Below are positions 27,196 to 35,263 of a DNA stretch of 64,000 bases, piece by piece (within the stretch, counting starts at the first letter, position 1; each line of letters starts with the position of its first letter). Below the pieces are notes generated by a model. The model searched no databases, was not told the origin of the DNA, and saw nothing but the letters and a program-made list of their open reading frames with translations. Made by a program: the position numbers and the translations under genes. This DNA comes from Paracoccaceae bacterium (lineage in GTDB: Bacteria; Pseudomonadota; Alphaproteobacteria; Rhodobacterales; Rhodobacteraceae), in contig WLWX01000001.1 in NCBI GenBank assembly GCA_012103375.1, positions 2,832,492 to 2,896,491 of the forward strand. The letters are read 5' to 3'.

Positions 27196-27674
27196 CCGGC
27201 GCGGCACCGCTGAAATTGTTCGAAACGCGGGTGCGCCCTGAATGGATCGACGAGTTCCACCACGTCAACGTCGCGCATTACATCTCGGTCTGCGACAACG
27301 CCAATTGGGCGTTCTGGAACTTGATGAACACCCCGCATGAGATGGCCGACCGGGACGGCCACGAATACGCGATCCTCGAGAATCATGTAAACTATATCAA
27401 TGAGTTGGCGCTGGATGAGCCGATCCATGTGACGACCCAGCTGCTGGCCCATGACGACAAGCGGCTGATCCTGTTTCACCGGGTAATCCGGGATGCCGAC
27501 GGCGTGCTGGCGGCGACGAACGAGGCGAAGTTTCTGGGCTTCAACCTGACCGAACGCCGCGCCGAGACGTGGCGCCCTCGCGTGGCCGAGAAGCTGGCCG
27601 AGGTGATGCGGGAGCATCGCGACCTGCTACGGCCCGAGCAGGCAGGATTGGGGATCGCTCTGAAGCGTCGGTAG
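27192..27674 (+). CDS. Hot-dog-fold thioesterase, possibly betainyl/carnitinyl-CoA specific
   Basis: A 160-residue 4HBT-type protein. The motif RPEWIDEFHHVNVAHYISVC corresponds to the usual acidic/His active-site strand (DxxxHxN), and YINELALDEPIHVTTQLLAH follows in the central sheet. The start at 27192 overlaps the ancestral stop of the CaiD-like gene by ATGA. The frame is also open back into the MITE, but from a TTG with no ribosome site. In carnitine-degrading bacteria similar thioesterases release betaine or carnitine from CoA, which suits this operon. Confidence 0.82.
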   Translation: MTGAAPLKLFETRVRPEWIDEFHHVNVAHYISVCDNANWAFWNLMNTPHEMADRDGHEYAILENHVNYINELALDEPIHVTTQLLAHDDKRLILFHRVIRDADGVLAATNEAKFLGFNLTERRAETWRPRVAEKLAEVMREHRDLLRPEQAGLGIALKRR

Positions 27675-27700
27675 GTGTGAATTCGGATGTCTGGGTGTGA

Positions 27701-27900
27701 CCTGGAGCGGACTTTGGCGCGGGTCATCTCTTCGCCCGGAATCAAGCCCGCAAGGGCGCCGGGCGATCGCCTGACCGTCCTGCGGGCAGGCGATCTCGAT
27801 GGGTCGCGGAACCTTCATGGGTCGGAGTTAGCGCTGAACCATAAATTGCCACACACAACCGTCGCGTCGCCTATCCCCGGTCAGGCGCTCGCCCGGCTTG
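27701..27900. repeat. Intergenic repeat with 20-bp inverted arms, copy 1
   Basis: The arms 27758-27777 and 27878-27897 are reverse complements with one mismatch (GCCGGGCGATCGCCTGACCG). The interior and flanks match the copy at 53023-53238 closely and the diverged copy at 40675-40874 more loosely. It occupies most of the 364-nt gap before the first oxidoreductase; no gene is seen in the rest of the gap. Confidence 0.75.
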
Positions 27901-28038
27901 ACGATGGATCACCACCGTCCGCTCCCAACCAATACTGACTCCCGCAAATAGCTTCCCATAGTCCATGTTGCCACGAATTCAGCTTGAAACAATCTCTTCT
28001 CCGTGCAGGCTTGGTTGCAGCAATCCGGGGACGCTTTC

Positions 28039-30450
28039 ATGACCACCCACAGCGCAAAACACCTCATCATCGGGGGCGGCATCATTGGTTGCTCGACCGC
28101 CTATCACCTTGCGAAAGCTGGGGAAAAAGGCGTCGTCCTGTTGGAGCGCGCGGGCCTGACCGAAGGGGCGACGTGGCATGCGGCGGGGCTGGTCGGGCAG
28201 TTGCGCAGCCAGCGCAATACCACACGGATGCTGAAGCGTTCGGTCGCGATGTACGAAGCGCTGGAAGCGGAAACTGGTATGGCCTTCGACTGGAAGAAGG
28301 TCGGGTCGCTGCGCCTTGCCGCCACCCACGACCGTCTGCTCGAAGCCAAACGCCTCGCCACGATGGCGCGCAGTTTCGATCTTGAGATGGAGGTCATCAC
28401 CGCGTCCGAAGCGAAGGCCCTGTTCCCCCTGATCGACGCCACCGGTCTGCACGGCGCGGCCTTCATCCCGTCCGACGGCCATGTCGATCCGGCCAGCCTG
28501 TGCCAGGCCATCGCTGCCGGGGCACGCCTGCATGGGGCCCAAATCCGGCAAAGTGTGACGGTCACGGACTTCACCGAAAAGGGCGGGCGGATCACCCAGG
28601 TCATAACCGATCAAGGCAGCTATGAGGCCGAATCCATCGCCCTCGCCGCAGGCATGTGGAGCCGGGAACTCGGCGCGAAACTGGGTCTGAAAATCCCGGC
28701 CTGCGCGGTCGAACACCAGTATATCGTCACCGAGCCGCTGCCTGAGCCGGTTGCCGACCTGCCGACCCTGCGCGACCCCGAACGCCTCGTCTACTACAAG
28801 CCCGATGCGGGCGGGCGGCTGGTGATCGGCGGGTATGAGGATGACACGCTGCCCTTTGGCGACCGCGGCATTCCTGGTGCGTTCGTGCGGCAACTGCTGC
28901 CAGAAAACCTCGATAGGTTTGAACCACTTGCGGTGAAGGCTGCGCAGGTAACCCCCGCGATCAATCAGGTCGGCATCCGACAGGTCATCAACGGCCCGAT
29001 ACCCTATTCGGCGGACGGCGATTTCGTCATGGGCTGGGCGCCCGGCTTCGACAATCTGATGCTGGCGACCGGGTTCCTCTATGGCATCGCGGCAGGCGGT
29101 GGCGCGGGTGAGATGATTGCCGAGTGGATCACCCAAGGGCGACCCAGCCTCGACCTCTGGCCGCTGGATGTGCGCCGGTTCGGGCCGCATCACGGCACCC
29201 GCGCCTTCATGTATCCGCGCGCAGTCGAACATTACGCCCACCACTACAAAATGCGCTATCCGGGGGCCGAGGCGGACACCGCACGCAACCTGCGCCTGTC
29301 ACCGCTGCACGACCGATTGATAGATCAGCGCGCGGTCTGGGGGTCGAAGAACGGCTGGGAACGCCCGCTCTGGTTCGCGCCTGAGGGCGAGGAGGCGGTG
29401 GACCAACTCGATTTCCTCAACCCCGGTTGGCATGACTTTGTGGCCGATGAACACCGCGCGGTGCGAACAGCTGTGGCGCTGATCGACCAATCGAGTTTCT
29501 CGAAATTCGAACTGATCGGCACGGGCGCTTTGAATGCCCTGCAACGCCTCGCCGCCTGCGATGTGGACCGCCCAATCGGTGCGGTGATCTACGCGCAGCT
29601 GTGCAACGAGAGTGGCGGGATCGAGTGCGATCTGACCATTACCCGGCTGGGAAAGGCGCATTTCTACATCGTCACCGGTGCGGGCTTCGGCACGCATGAT
29701 GCGGACTGGATCCGGCGGCATCTGCCCGATGACGCACATCTGGTTGAGGTTACTTCGGCCCGCGCGGTCATTAACATCTGCGGCCCAAAGGCGCGCGATG
29801 TGCTGGCGGCGGTGGCCGAGGAGGATACCTCGAACGCATCGTTCCCCTTTGCCACCGCACAGGACATCACGCTGGGCGCGGCCCCGGTGCGGGCGGTGCG
29901 GATTGGCTTCGTCGGGGAACTGGGGTGGGAGCTTCACATCCCCACAGAATTTGCCCGCCACGTCTATGATCTGTTGAAAGTGGCAGGGACAAGCCATGGC
30001 ATTCGCGATGTCGGGTATCGGGCAATCGACACTCTGCGCCTGGAAAAAGGGTATCTCTATTGGTCCGCCGATATCTCGCCGGATTACTCGCCCATCGAGG
30101 CAGGCCTTGGCTTTCGCGTGCATCTGAAACGCGGTGGCGACTTCATCGGGCGCGACGTGTTGGCGGCGCAGAAGGCGGGTGGCGCGGCGCGGCGCCTTTG
30201 CACCTTCATCTGCGACGAAAAACTGGCGATGTTCGGGGGGGAGGCGATATTGGCTGATGGTACGCTGGCCTCGCTGGCGACCAGTGCGGGGTATGGGCAT
30301 TCCGTCGGCAAGATGATCATCTTTGGATATCTGGATGCCACGATGGCCGAGCGGGTGGATTTCGAGGTTGAGGTTTTCGGTGACCGTCACGCCATAACGC
30401 GCGTGGACGGGGCGCTGTATGATCCGACGAATGAGCGGTTGAAGGGATAG
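28039..30450 (+). CDS. Dimethylglycine/sarcosine dehydrogenase-type flavoprotein with GcvT domains
   Basis: A protein of 803 residues. The N-terminal DAO domain has the dinucleotide motif LIIGGGIIGCSTAYHLAKAG, then LTEGATWHAAGLVGQLRS; His47 in WHAAGL aligns with the residue carrying covalent FAD in dimethylglycine dehydrogenase. From about residue 430 a GcvT/folate-binding region follows (CNESGGIECDLTITRLGKAH; RIGFVGELGWELHIPTEFAR; YRAIDTLRLEKGYLYWSADI). It therefore demethylates an N-methyl amine and passes the C1 unit to THF. The true substrate is not resolved. The phosphotransferase starts 4 nt downstream. Confidence 0.88.
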   Translation: MTTHSAKHLIIGGGIIGCSTAYHLAKAGEKGVVLLERAGLTEGATWHAAGLVGQLRSQRNTTRMLKRSVAMYEALEAETGMAFDWKKVGSLRLAATHDRLLEAKRLATMARSFDLEMEVITASEAKALFPLIDATGLHGAAFIPSDGHVDPASLCQAIAAGARLHGAQIRQSVTVTDFTEKGGRITQVITDQGSYEAESIALAAGMWSRELGAKLGLKIPACAVEHQYIVTEPLPEPVADLPTLRDPERLVYYKPDAGGRLVIGGYEDDTLPFGDRGIPGAFVRQLLPENLDRFEPLAVKAAQVTPAINQVGIRQVINGPIPYSADGDFVMGWAPGFDNLMLATGFLYGIAAGGGAGEMIAEWITQGRPSLDLWPLDVRRFGPHHGTRAFMYPRAVEHYAHHYKMRYPGAEADTARNLRLSPLHDRLIDQRAVWGSKNGWERPLWFAPEGEEAVDQLDFLNPGWHDFVADEHRAVRTAVALIDQSSFSKFELIGTGALNALQRLAACDVDRPIGAVIYAQLCNESGGIECDLTITRLGKAHFYIVTGAGFGTHDADWIRRHLPDDAHLVEVTSARAVINICGPKARDVLAAVAEEDTSNASFPFATAQDITLGAAPVRAVRIGFVGELGWELHIPTEFARHVYDLLKVAGTSHGIRDVGYRAIDTLRLEKGYLYWSADISPDYSPIEAGLGFRVHLKRGGDFIGRDVLAAQKAGGAARRLCTFICDEKLAMFGGEAILADGTLASLATSAGYGHSVGKMIIFGYLDATMAERVDFEVEVFGDRHAITRVDGALYDPTNERLKG

Positions 30451-30454
30451 CGGA

Positions 30455-31384
30455 ATGAGCGACCATATAGAACAGGTGATCCAAGCGCTGCGGCGCGCAC
30501 CGGGATTTGGCACCGTGGATGCGGGTGCGGCGAGTATCACGCGGCTGGGCGGGCTGACCAATCTGGTTCACCGGGTGGATGTGGACGGGCGCTCGGTCAT
30601 CGTGCGCATTCCCGGTGTCGGAACTGAGGAATACATCGACCGCGCGGTCGAGGCGACAAATGCCCGGGCGGCGGCGGCGGCAGGGGTGTCAGCCGAGGTG
30701 CTGTTCGCCGATCCCGCAACCGGCCTGATGATCTCGGAAGCGATCCCCGGCATCGAAACCATGACGCCGGATCTGTTCCGAAGTCGCCCAGGGTCCCCGG
30801 CGCGCGCCGGGGCGGCGCTTCGCAAACTGCACACATCGGGCCAGACGTTCGATTTCCGGTTCGAGTTGTTCGCGATGATCGACGATTATCTGAAGATCCT
30901 CGCCGACAAGAAGGCGACCCTGCCGGACGGTTATCACGACATCGTCGCCGCCGCCGAACCGGTGAAAGCGGCGCTGGCGGCGCATCCGGCCACGCTTGCC
31001 CCCTGCCACTGCGATCCGCTGTGCGAGAATTTCCTGGACGATGGCAAGGTCATGTGGATCGTCGATTGGGAGTATTCGGGCATGAACGACCCGCTGTGGG
31101 ACCTGGGTGATCTGTCGGTCGAAGCGGGCATGGACGCCGCGCAGGATGCCGAAATGTTGGCCGCGTATTTCGGCAGCGCACCCAGCCCGGCGCAGATCGG
31201 CCGGGTGGTGATCTACAAGGCGATGTGCGATCTGCTTTGGACACTCTGGGGGTTAATCCAGCACGCGGATGACAACCCGGTTGAGGATTTCTGGGCCTAT
31301 TCGACAGGCCGGTTTGATCGCTGCAAGGCATTGATGAACGCGCCCGATTGGGCAGGGCATGTGGCGGCGGTGAAGGCGGGGTGA
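30455..31384 (+). CDS. Choline kinase/APH-family phosphotransferase 1
   Basis: A protein of 309 residues. The catalytic loop is LAPCHCDPLCENFLDDGKVM (HxDxxxxN), followed by WIVDWEYSGMNDPLWDLGDL, the DWE metal motif of choline/ethanolamine kinases. The N-terminal nucleotide region is LGGLTNLVHRVDVDGRSVIV. It is most likely a small-molecule kinase acting on an amino alcohol. It is co-transcribed with the flavoprotein 4 nt upstream and paralogous to the kinase at 37242. Fructosamine or methylthioribose kinases are less likely alternatives. Confidence 0.82.
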   Translation: MSDHIEQVIQALRRAPGFGTVDAGAASITRLGGLTNLVHRVDVDGRSVIVRIPGVGTEEYIDRAVEATNARAAAAAGVSAEVLFADPATGLMISEAIPGIETMTPDLFRSRPGSPARAGAALRKLHTSGQTFDFRFELFAMIDDYLKILADKKATLPDGYHDIVAAAEPVKAALAAHPATLAPCHCDPLCENFLDDGKVMWIVDWEYSGMNDPLWDLGDLSVEAGMDAAQDAEMLAAYFGSAPSPAQIGRVVIYKAMCDLLWTLWGLIQHADDNPVEDFWAYSTGRFDRCKALMNAPDWAGHVAAVKAG

Positions 31385-31436
31385 ACGATTGGAAGGTTGA
31401 AGCGCCGAAGGGCGTGCGAAAACCCGCTAAGTCCTA

Positions 31437-32198
31437 CTACCCGGCCAGCAATTCCAGCATCTCAGCCAGCAACTCTGGCGTTGCCGCGCTGACAATCCGA
31501 CCGTCTGATTCCAGCGTCAGCGGCTTGCCGTCCCAATCGGTCACGACCCCTCCGGCAGCTTCGACCAGGGGTTGCAGTGACAGGAAATCATATGGCTCAA
31601 GCCCCAGATCGACGACGCAATCCACGTGTCCGGCGGCGACCAATGCGTGCGGATAGCAGTCATAGGCGAAGCGCCGCGTTGCCCCGGCCTGCATCAATCG
31701 GGCGAAGGCCTGTGGGTGAGTGTCGAACAGGCGGTCACCTTCGTTGACATAGATCACCGCGTCCGACAGGCGCGTCACCTTTGACGCAGTGATTGGTTCG
31801 CCATTCAGGGTTGCGGGAATTCCTGCGCCGCCGGCAAAAACCTCGCCCAATGCGGGCATCCCGACGACGCCCAGCGTTGGAGCGCCGTTTTCGACAAGCG
31901 CCAGCAACATACCGAACAGCGGACTGCCCGAGATGAAAGATCGTGTGCCATCAATCGGGTCGATCACCCAAAGACGCCCGTTTGAGGTGCCAGAATTTCC
32001 GAATTCTTCCCCGAACATGCCGTCATCAGGAAACGCCTCGGCCAGCAGGCGGCGGATCTCCTGTTCCGTGGCGCGGTCAGCACCCGTGACCGGGCTGTCG
32101 TCGTGCTTGGCGTCGATGGCCAGCGGCTGGCGGAAATGGGCCATGGGGACGGCGCTTGCGGTGCGCACGATCCCGATTGCGGTCTTCAGATCACTCAT
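31437..32198 (-). CDS. Inositol monophosphatase family phosphatase
   Basis: A protein of 253 residues from MSDLKTAIGIVRTASAVPMA. Metal motifs: SPVTGADRATEQEIRRLL, MFGEEFGNSG, LWVIDPIDGTRSFISGSPLF and, at the C-terminus, EPYDFLSLQPLVEAAGGVVT. It is a distant paralogue of the enzyme at 17723. It overlaps the DeoR gene by 4 nt, forming a regulator-phosphatase operon between two kinase/oxidoreductase pairs, so its substrate may be the product of one of those kinases. Confidence 0.85.
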   Translation of the reverse strand: MSDLKTAIGIVRTASAVPMAHFRQPLAIDAKHDDSPVTGADRATEQEIRRLLAEAFPDDGMFGEEFGNSGTSNGRLWVIDPIDGTRSFISGSPLFGMLLALVENGAPTLGVVGMPALGEVFAGGAGIPATLNGEPITASKVTRLSDAVIYVNEGDRLFDTHPQAFARLMQAGATRRFAYDCYPHALVAAGHVDCVVDLGLEPYDFLSLQPLVEAAGGVVTDWDGKPLTLESDGRIVSAATPELLAEMLELLAG

Positions 32199-32986
32199 GC
32201 TGCAGCCTCTGCCATTACAATATCCACACCCCATTCGCGCGCCGCACGGGTCAGCGGTGCCGGCGGCGGGGCGTCTGTGACCAGCACATCCACATCCTCG
32301 GGGTTGCCAACGCTGATCGGCGCGGATCGTCCGAATTTACTGGCGTCGGCGGCGATGATACGGCGCTGAGCACGTGACATGATGGTGCGGGAAAACGCGG
32401 CCTCTTCCAGATCAAAGAGCATGAATCCGTTCCGCGCGTTGATCGCCGCTGCCGACAGGATCGCGTTTTCAACCCGGAACCGGTTCACAAACGCCAATGC
32501 ATCGGCCCCGAATGCCCCGCCATCATGGGCGCGCAGCTCTCCGCCCGCCATGAAGACGCGGTTTTCGTTGCGGGTTGCCAGCCGATGCGCCACCACGACC
32601 GAATTCGTCACGACCAGCAACCGGCGATGGCCGCGCAGCGCCTCGGCGATGAAAGCGGTGGTGGAGCCGACGTCCAGAAACAGCGATGCGCCGTCCCCGA
32701 TCATCTCGGCCACGCGGGCGGCAATGCGGCGTTTCGCGCCGGTGTTTTCATCCATGCGCTGCCAGAACCCGGTTTCGATATCCGCATCCAGCAAGCGCGC
32801 GCCGCCGTGGAGCTTTTCGACCACTCCGTCCTCGCTCAGCCGGCGGATGTTACGGCGCACGGTTTCTTCACTGACGTCAAGGCTCGCCGCGATTGCCGCA
32901 ATCCGCGATGCGCCCCCGGCCCGGCGCAGGGCTTCGACAATCTCACCCTCTCGGTGGTTGGCGCGGCGTTGGGTTGAGTCTGTCAT
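32195..32986 (-). CDS. DeoR/GlpR-family transcriptional regulator
   Basis: A 263-residue regulator. The N-terminal DeoR helix-turn-helix is ASRIAAIAASLDVSEETVRR then NIRRLSEDGVVEKLHGGARL. The C-terminal sugar-phosphate-isomerase-like sensor contains LFLDVGSTTAFIAEALRGHR (DxGSTT), LLVVTNSVVVAHRLA and MAGGELRAHDGGAFG. Family members usually sense phosphorylated metabolites, which fits adjacent kinases and a phosphatase. It is divergent from the betaine-type ABC operon, the likely target. Confidence 0.9.
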   Translation of the reverse strand: MTDSTQRRANHREGEIVEALRRAGGASRIAAIAASLDVSEETVRRNIRRLSEDGVVEKLHGGARLLDADIETGFWQRMDENTGAKRRIAARVAEMIGDGASLFLDVGSTTAFIAEALRGHRRLLVVTNSVVVAHRLATRNENRVFMAGGELRAHDGGAFGADALAFVNRFRVENAILSAAAINARNGFMLFDLEEAAFSRTIMSRAQRRIIAADASKFGRSAPISVGNPEDVDVLVTDAPPPAPLTRAAREWGVDIVMAEAAA

Positions 32987-33198
32987 AATATGCCTCGGAT
33001 GCCCGGATCATTCGGCAGATACTCACATTTTTCCACAAACCGCCACACAAAATCACAAAAGTTGTCCATCTTCGTGGATTTTTATTGATACGCTTCGGGT
33101 TCTGCCCAAGACTTCACACAGGACTGCGGTCGAATCGCGCGGGTGCTCTGCCCCGGATCGAACCACGCGGTCACCAGGAAACGCAGGGAGTTTCACCG
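32987..33198. promoter_or_regulatory. Divergent control region of the DeoR gene and the ABC transporter operon
   Basis: A 212-nt gap, AT-richer than its surroundings around 33025-33090, with repeated CACAAA-type words and TCCATCTTCGTGGA (33065-33078; TCCA/TGGA arms). GGGAG lies 8-10 nt before the ATG at 33199. Promoters for both directions must lie here, but I cannot place -35 and -10 boxes with confidence. Confidence 0.35.
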
Positions 33199-34137
33199 AT
33201 GACAAAGACCTTGATGATGTCCGCCGCACTGGCCACTGCAATGGCGGGCGGCGCGTTTGCACAGGCGAAATCGCAGGATCCGATCAAGCTGACGACCCAT
33301 GACTGGACCGGCCAGCTGGTCACCACCCGGATCATGGGCGAGGTGCTGGCAGATGCCGGATACAACGTCGAATATGTCCAGGCGGATTACATTGCCCAGT
33401 TCGCGGGCCTGAAGACTGGCGACCTGCATGTCGCGATGGAAATCTGGGAAACTACGGGCCGCGAGGCGATGGACGAGGCCACCGCCACCGGCAACGTTGT
33501 CAACATGGGCGAGACCGGCATGGAGGCCATCGAAGAGTGGTGGTACCCGGCCTATATGGAGGCGAAATGCCCCGGCCTGCCCGACTGGAAGGCGCTGAAC
33601 GACTGCGCGGCGGAATTTGCCACGCCCGAAACCGCCCCCATGGGCCGCTATCTGGGTGGCCCGGTAACCTGGGGTGGCTTTGACGACGAACGGGTCGAGG
33701 CGCTGGAAATGGACTTTGAAGTGGTCCACGCCGGCACCGACGCGGCGCTGTTTGCCGAACTGGAAAGTGCGTATCAGCGTGAAGCGCCCATCGTCCTTTG
33801 GGTCTATGCACCGCATTGGGCGCCGTCGAAGTTCGACGGCAAGTTCGTGGAATTCCCGCCCTATTCGGCGGAATGCTACAACGACCCATCGGTCGGTATG
33901 AACCCGAACGCCGCCTATGACTGCGGCAAGCCCACCGGTCCGATCTGGAAAGTCGCGTGGAGCGGTGTTGAAGAAAAGTGGCCCGGTGCGGCCGAAGCAA
34001 TCAAGAACTTCAACATCTCCAACGACGACATGGGCCAGCTGGTCGCCAACGTCGATCTGAACGGGATGTCCGTTGAAGATGCTGTCAGCGAATGGCTTTC
34101 GGCCAATGAATCAAGCTGGAAGGGATGGACTCAATAG
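33199..34137 (+). CDS. Glycine-betaine-type ABC transporter substrate-binding protein
   Basis: A 312-residue OpuAC/ProX-family periplasmic protein. The signal peptide MTKTLMMSAALATAMAGGAF ends at an AQA cleavage site near residue 21. The mature part begins with DPIKLTTHDWTGQLVTTRIM. Trp36, Trp83 and the EEWWYP pair near 114-115 are candidates for the aromatic cage that holds a trimethylammonium group. GGGAG is the ribosome site. It is the first gene of the transporter operon, and a GC hairpin after its stop may raise its level relative to the other subunits. Confidence 0.9.
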   Translation: MTKTLMMSAALATAMAGGAFAQAKSQDPIKLTTHDWTGQLVTTRIMGEVLADAGYNVEYVQADYIAQFAGLKTGDLHVAMEIWETTGREAMDEATATGNVVNMGETGMEAIEEWWYPAYMEAKCPGLPDWKALNDCAAEFATPETAPMGRYLGGPVTWGGFDDERVEALEMDFEVVHAGTDAALFAELESAYQREAPIVLWVYAPHWAPSKFDGKFVEFPPYSAECYNDPSVGMNPNAAYDCGKPTGPIWKVAWSGVEEKWPGAAEAIKNFNISNDDMGQLVANVDLNGMSVEDAVSEWLSANESSWKGWTQ

Positions 34138-34155
34138 TCCCGGCCAGCATGATCA

Positions 34156-34186
34156 GCGGGCGGCGGAGTTCTCCCCCGTCGCCCGC
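34156..34186 (+). terminator. Intercistronic hairpin after the substrate-binding protein gene
   Basis: GCGGGCG (34156-34162) pairs with CGCCCGC (34180-34186), and the stem is extended by GAG/CTC inside. No U-run follows, so it is more likely a stabiliser or partial attenuator than a full terminator. Confidence 0.45.
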
Positions 34187-34234
34187 GCAAACCACGATGC
34201 GGGTGCCCGCCACCAACCACCGGATGCCCCACAG

Positions 34235-35263
34235 ATGACACCCCCCCGCCCCGTAAAACTCGATTGTCGCAACGTCTGGAAGCTGTACGGCGCAGGCGCC
34301 GAGCGATTGTTGCAGGACCACGACACGCCAACCATGGACGACGTCCGGCAGGCAGGGCTGATCGGGGCCGTGCGCGATGCCAGTGTGCAGATCGAAGAAG
34401 GCGAGATATTCGTCATCATGGGGCTTTCCGGGTCCGGGAAATCGACACTTGTGCGCTGCCTATCCCGGCTGATCGAACCCACGGCAGGTGAGGTCAATTT
34501 TGAAGGCCGCAACCTTCTGACCGTCCCTGAAAAAGACCTGATCGAAATCCGGCGCAAGAAGATGGGCATGGTGTTCCAGCAATTCGCCCTGCTGCCGCAT
34601 CTGACCGTTCTGCAGAACGCCGCCTTCCCGCTGGATGTCCAGGGCGTCGACCGCAAAACCCGCGAGGCGCGCGCGCGCGAAGTTGTGGAACTGGTCGGTC
34701 TGAAAGGGCGCGAGGATTATTATCCGCGCGAGCTGTCCGGCGGCCAGCAGCAGCGCGTCGGCATTGCGCGATCCTTGGCCGTGGAACCCGACCTGTGGTT
34801 CCTGGACGAACCCTTTTCGGCGCTCGACCCGTTGATCCGCCGTGAAATGCAGGATGAGTTCCTGCGCCTGCAAGCCTTGCTGCACAAAACCATCGTCTTC
34901 ATCACCCACGACTTTGACGAGGCGATCCGCCTGGCCGATCGCATCGCGGTGATGAAAGACGGAGAGATCGTGCAGACCGCCACGCCGGAAGAACTGGTGC
35001 TGAACCCGGCCACCGATTACGTCGGCGAATTCACCCGGCACATTCCCCGTGCAAAGGTGCTGCGGCTAAGCTCTATCATGACACCGGGCGACGCGGACAG
35101 CGTTTCAGGGCAGCTTCCTGGCACTGCGCGGGTCGAGGATGTGGCCGACCAGATCGAGGCCGCTGATAAACCGTTCCGGGTGGTGGACAGCGACGGCAAA
35201 CCCATCGGCACCGTGGATGGCCGCGCCGTGATCGACGTGCTGATCGGGCGGTCCCACGGATGA
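34235..35263 (+). CDS. Betaine/proline-type ABC transporter ATP-binding protein
   Basis: A 342-residue ProV/OpuAA-like ATPase. Walker A is VIMGLSGSGKSTLVRCLSRL, the signature is ELSGGQQQRVGIARSLAVEP, Walker B is DLWFLDEPFSALDPLIRREM and the switch His is in VFITHDFDEAIRLADRIAVM. The C-terminus has a short CBS-like tail (RVVDSDGKPIGTVDGRAVID) rather than two full CBS domains. I chose MTPPRPVKLDCRNVWKLYGA at 34235. It overlaps the permease by 4 nt. Confidence 0.92.
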   Translation: MTPPRPVKLDCRNVWKLYGAGAERLLQDHDTPTMDDVRQAGLIGAVRDASVQIEEGEIFVIMGLSGSGKSTLVRCLSRLIEPTAGEVNFEGRNLLTVPEKDLIEIRRKKMGMVFQQFALLPHLTVLQNAAFPLDVQGVDRKTREARAREVVELVGLKGREDYYPRELSGGQQQRVGIARSLAVEPDLWFLDEPFSALDPLIRREMQDEFLRLQALLHKTIVFITHDFDEAIRLADRIAVMKDGEIVQTATPEELVLNPATDYVGEFTRHIPRAKVLRLSSIMTPGDADSVSGQLPGTARVEDVADQIEAADKPFRVVDSDGKPIGTVDGRAVIDVLIGRSHG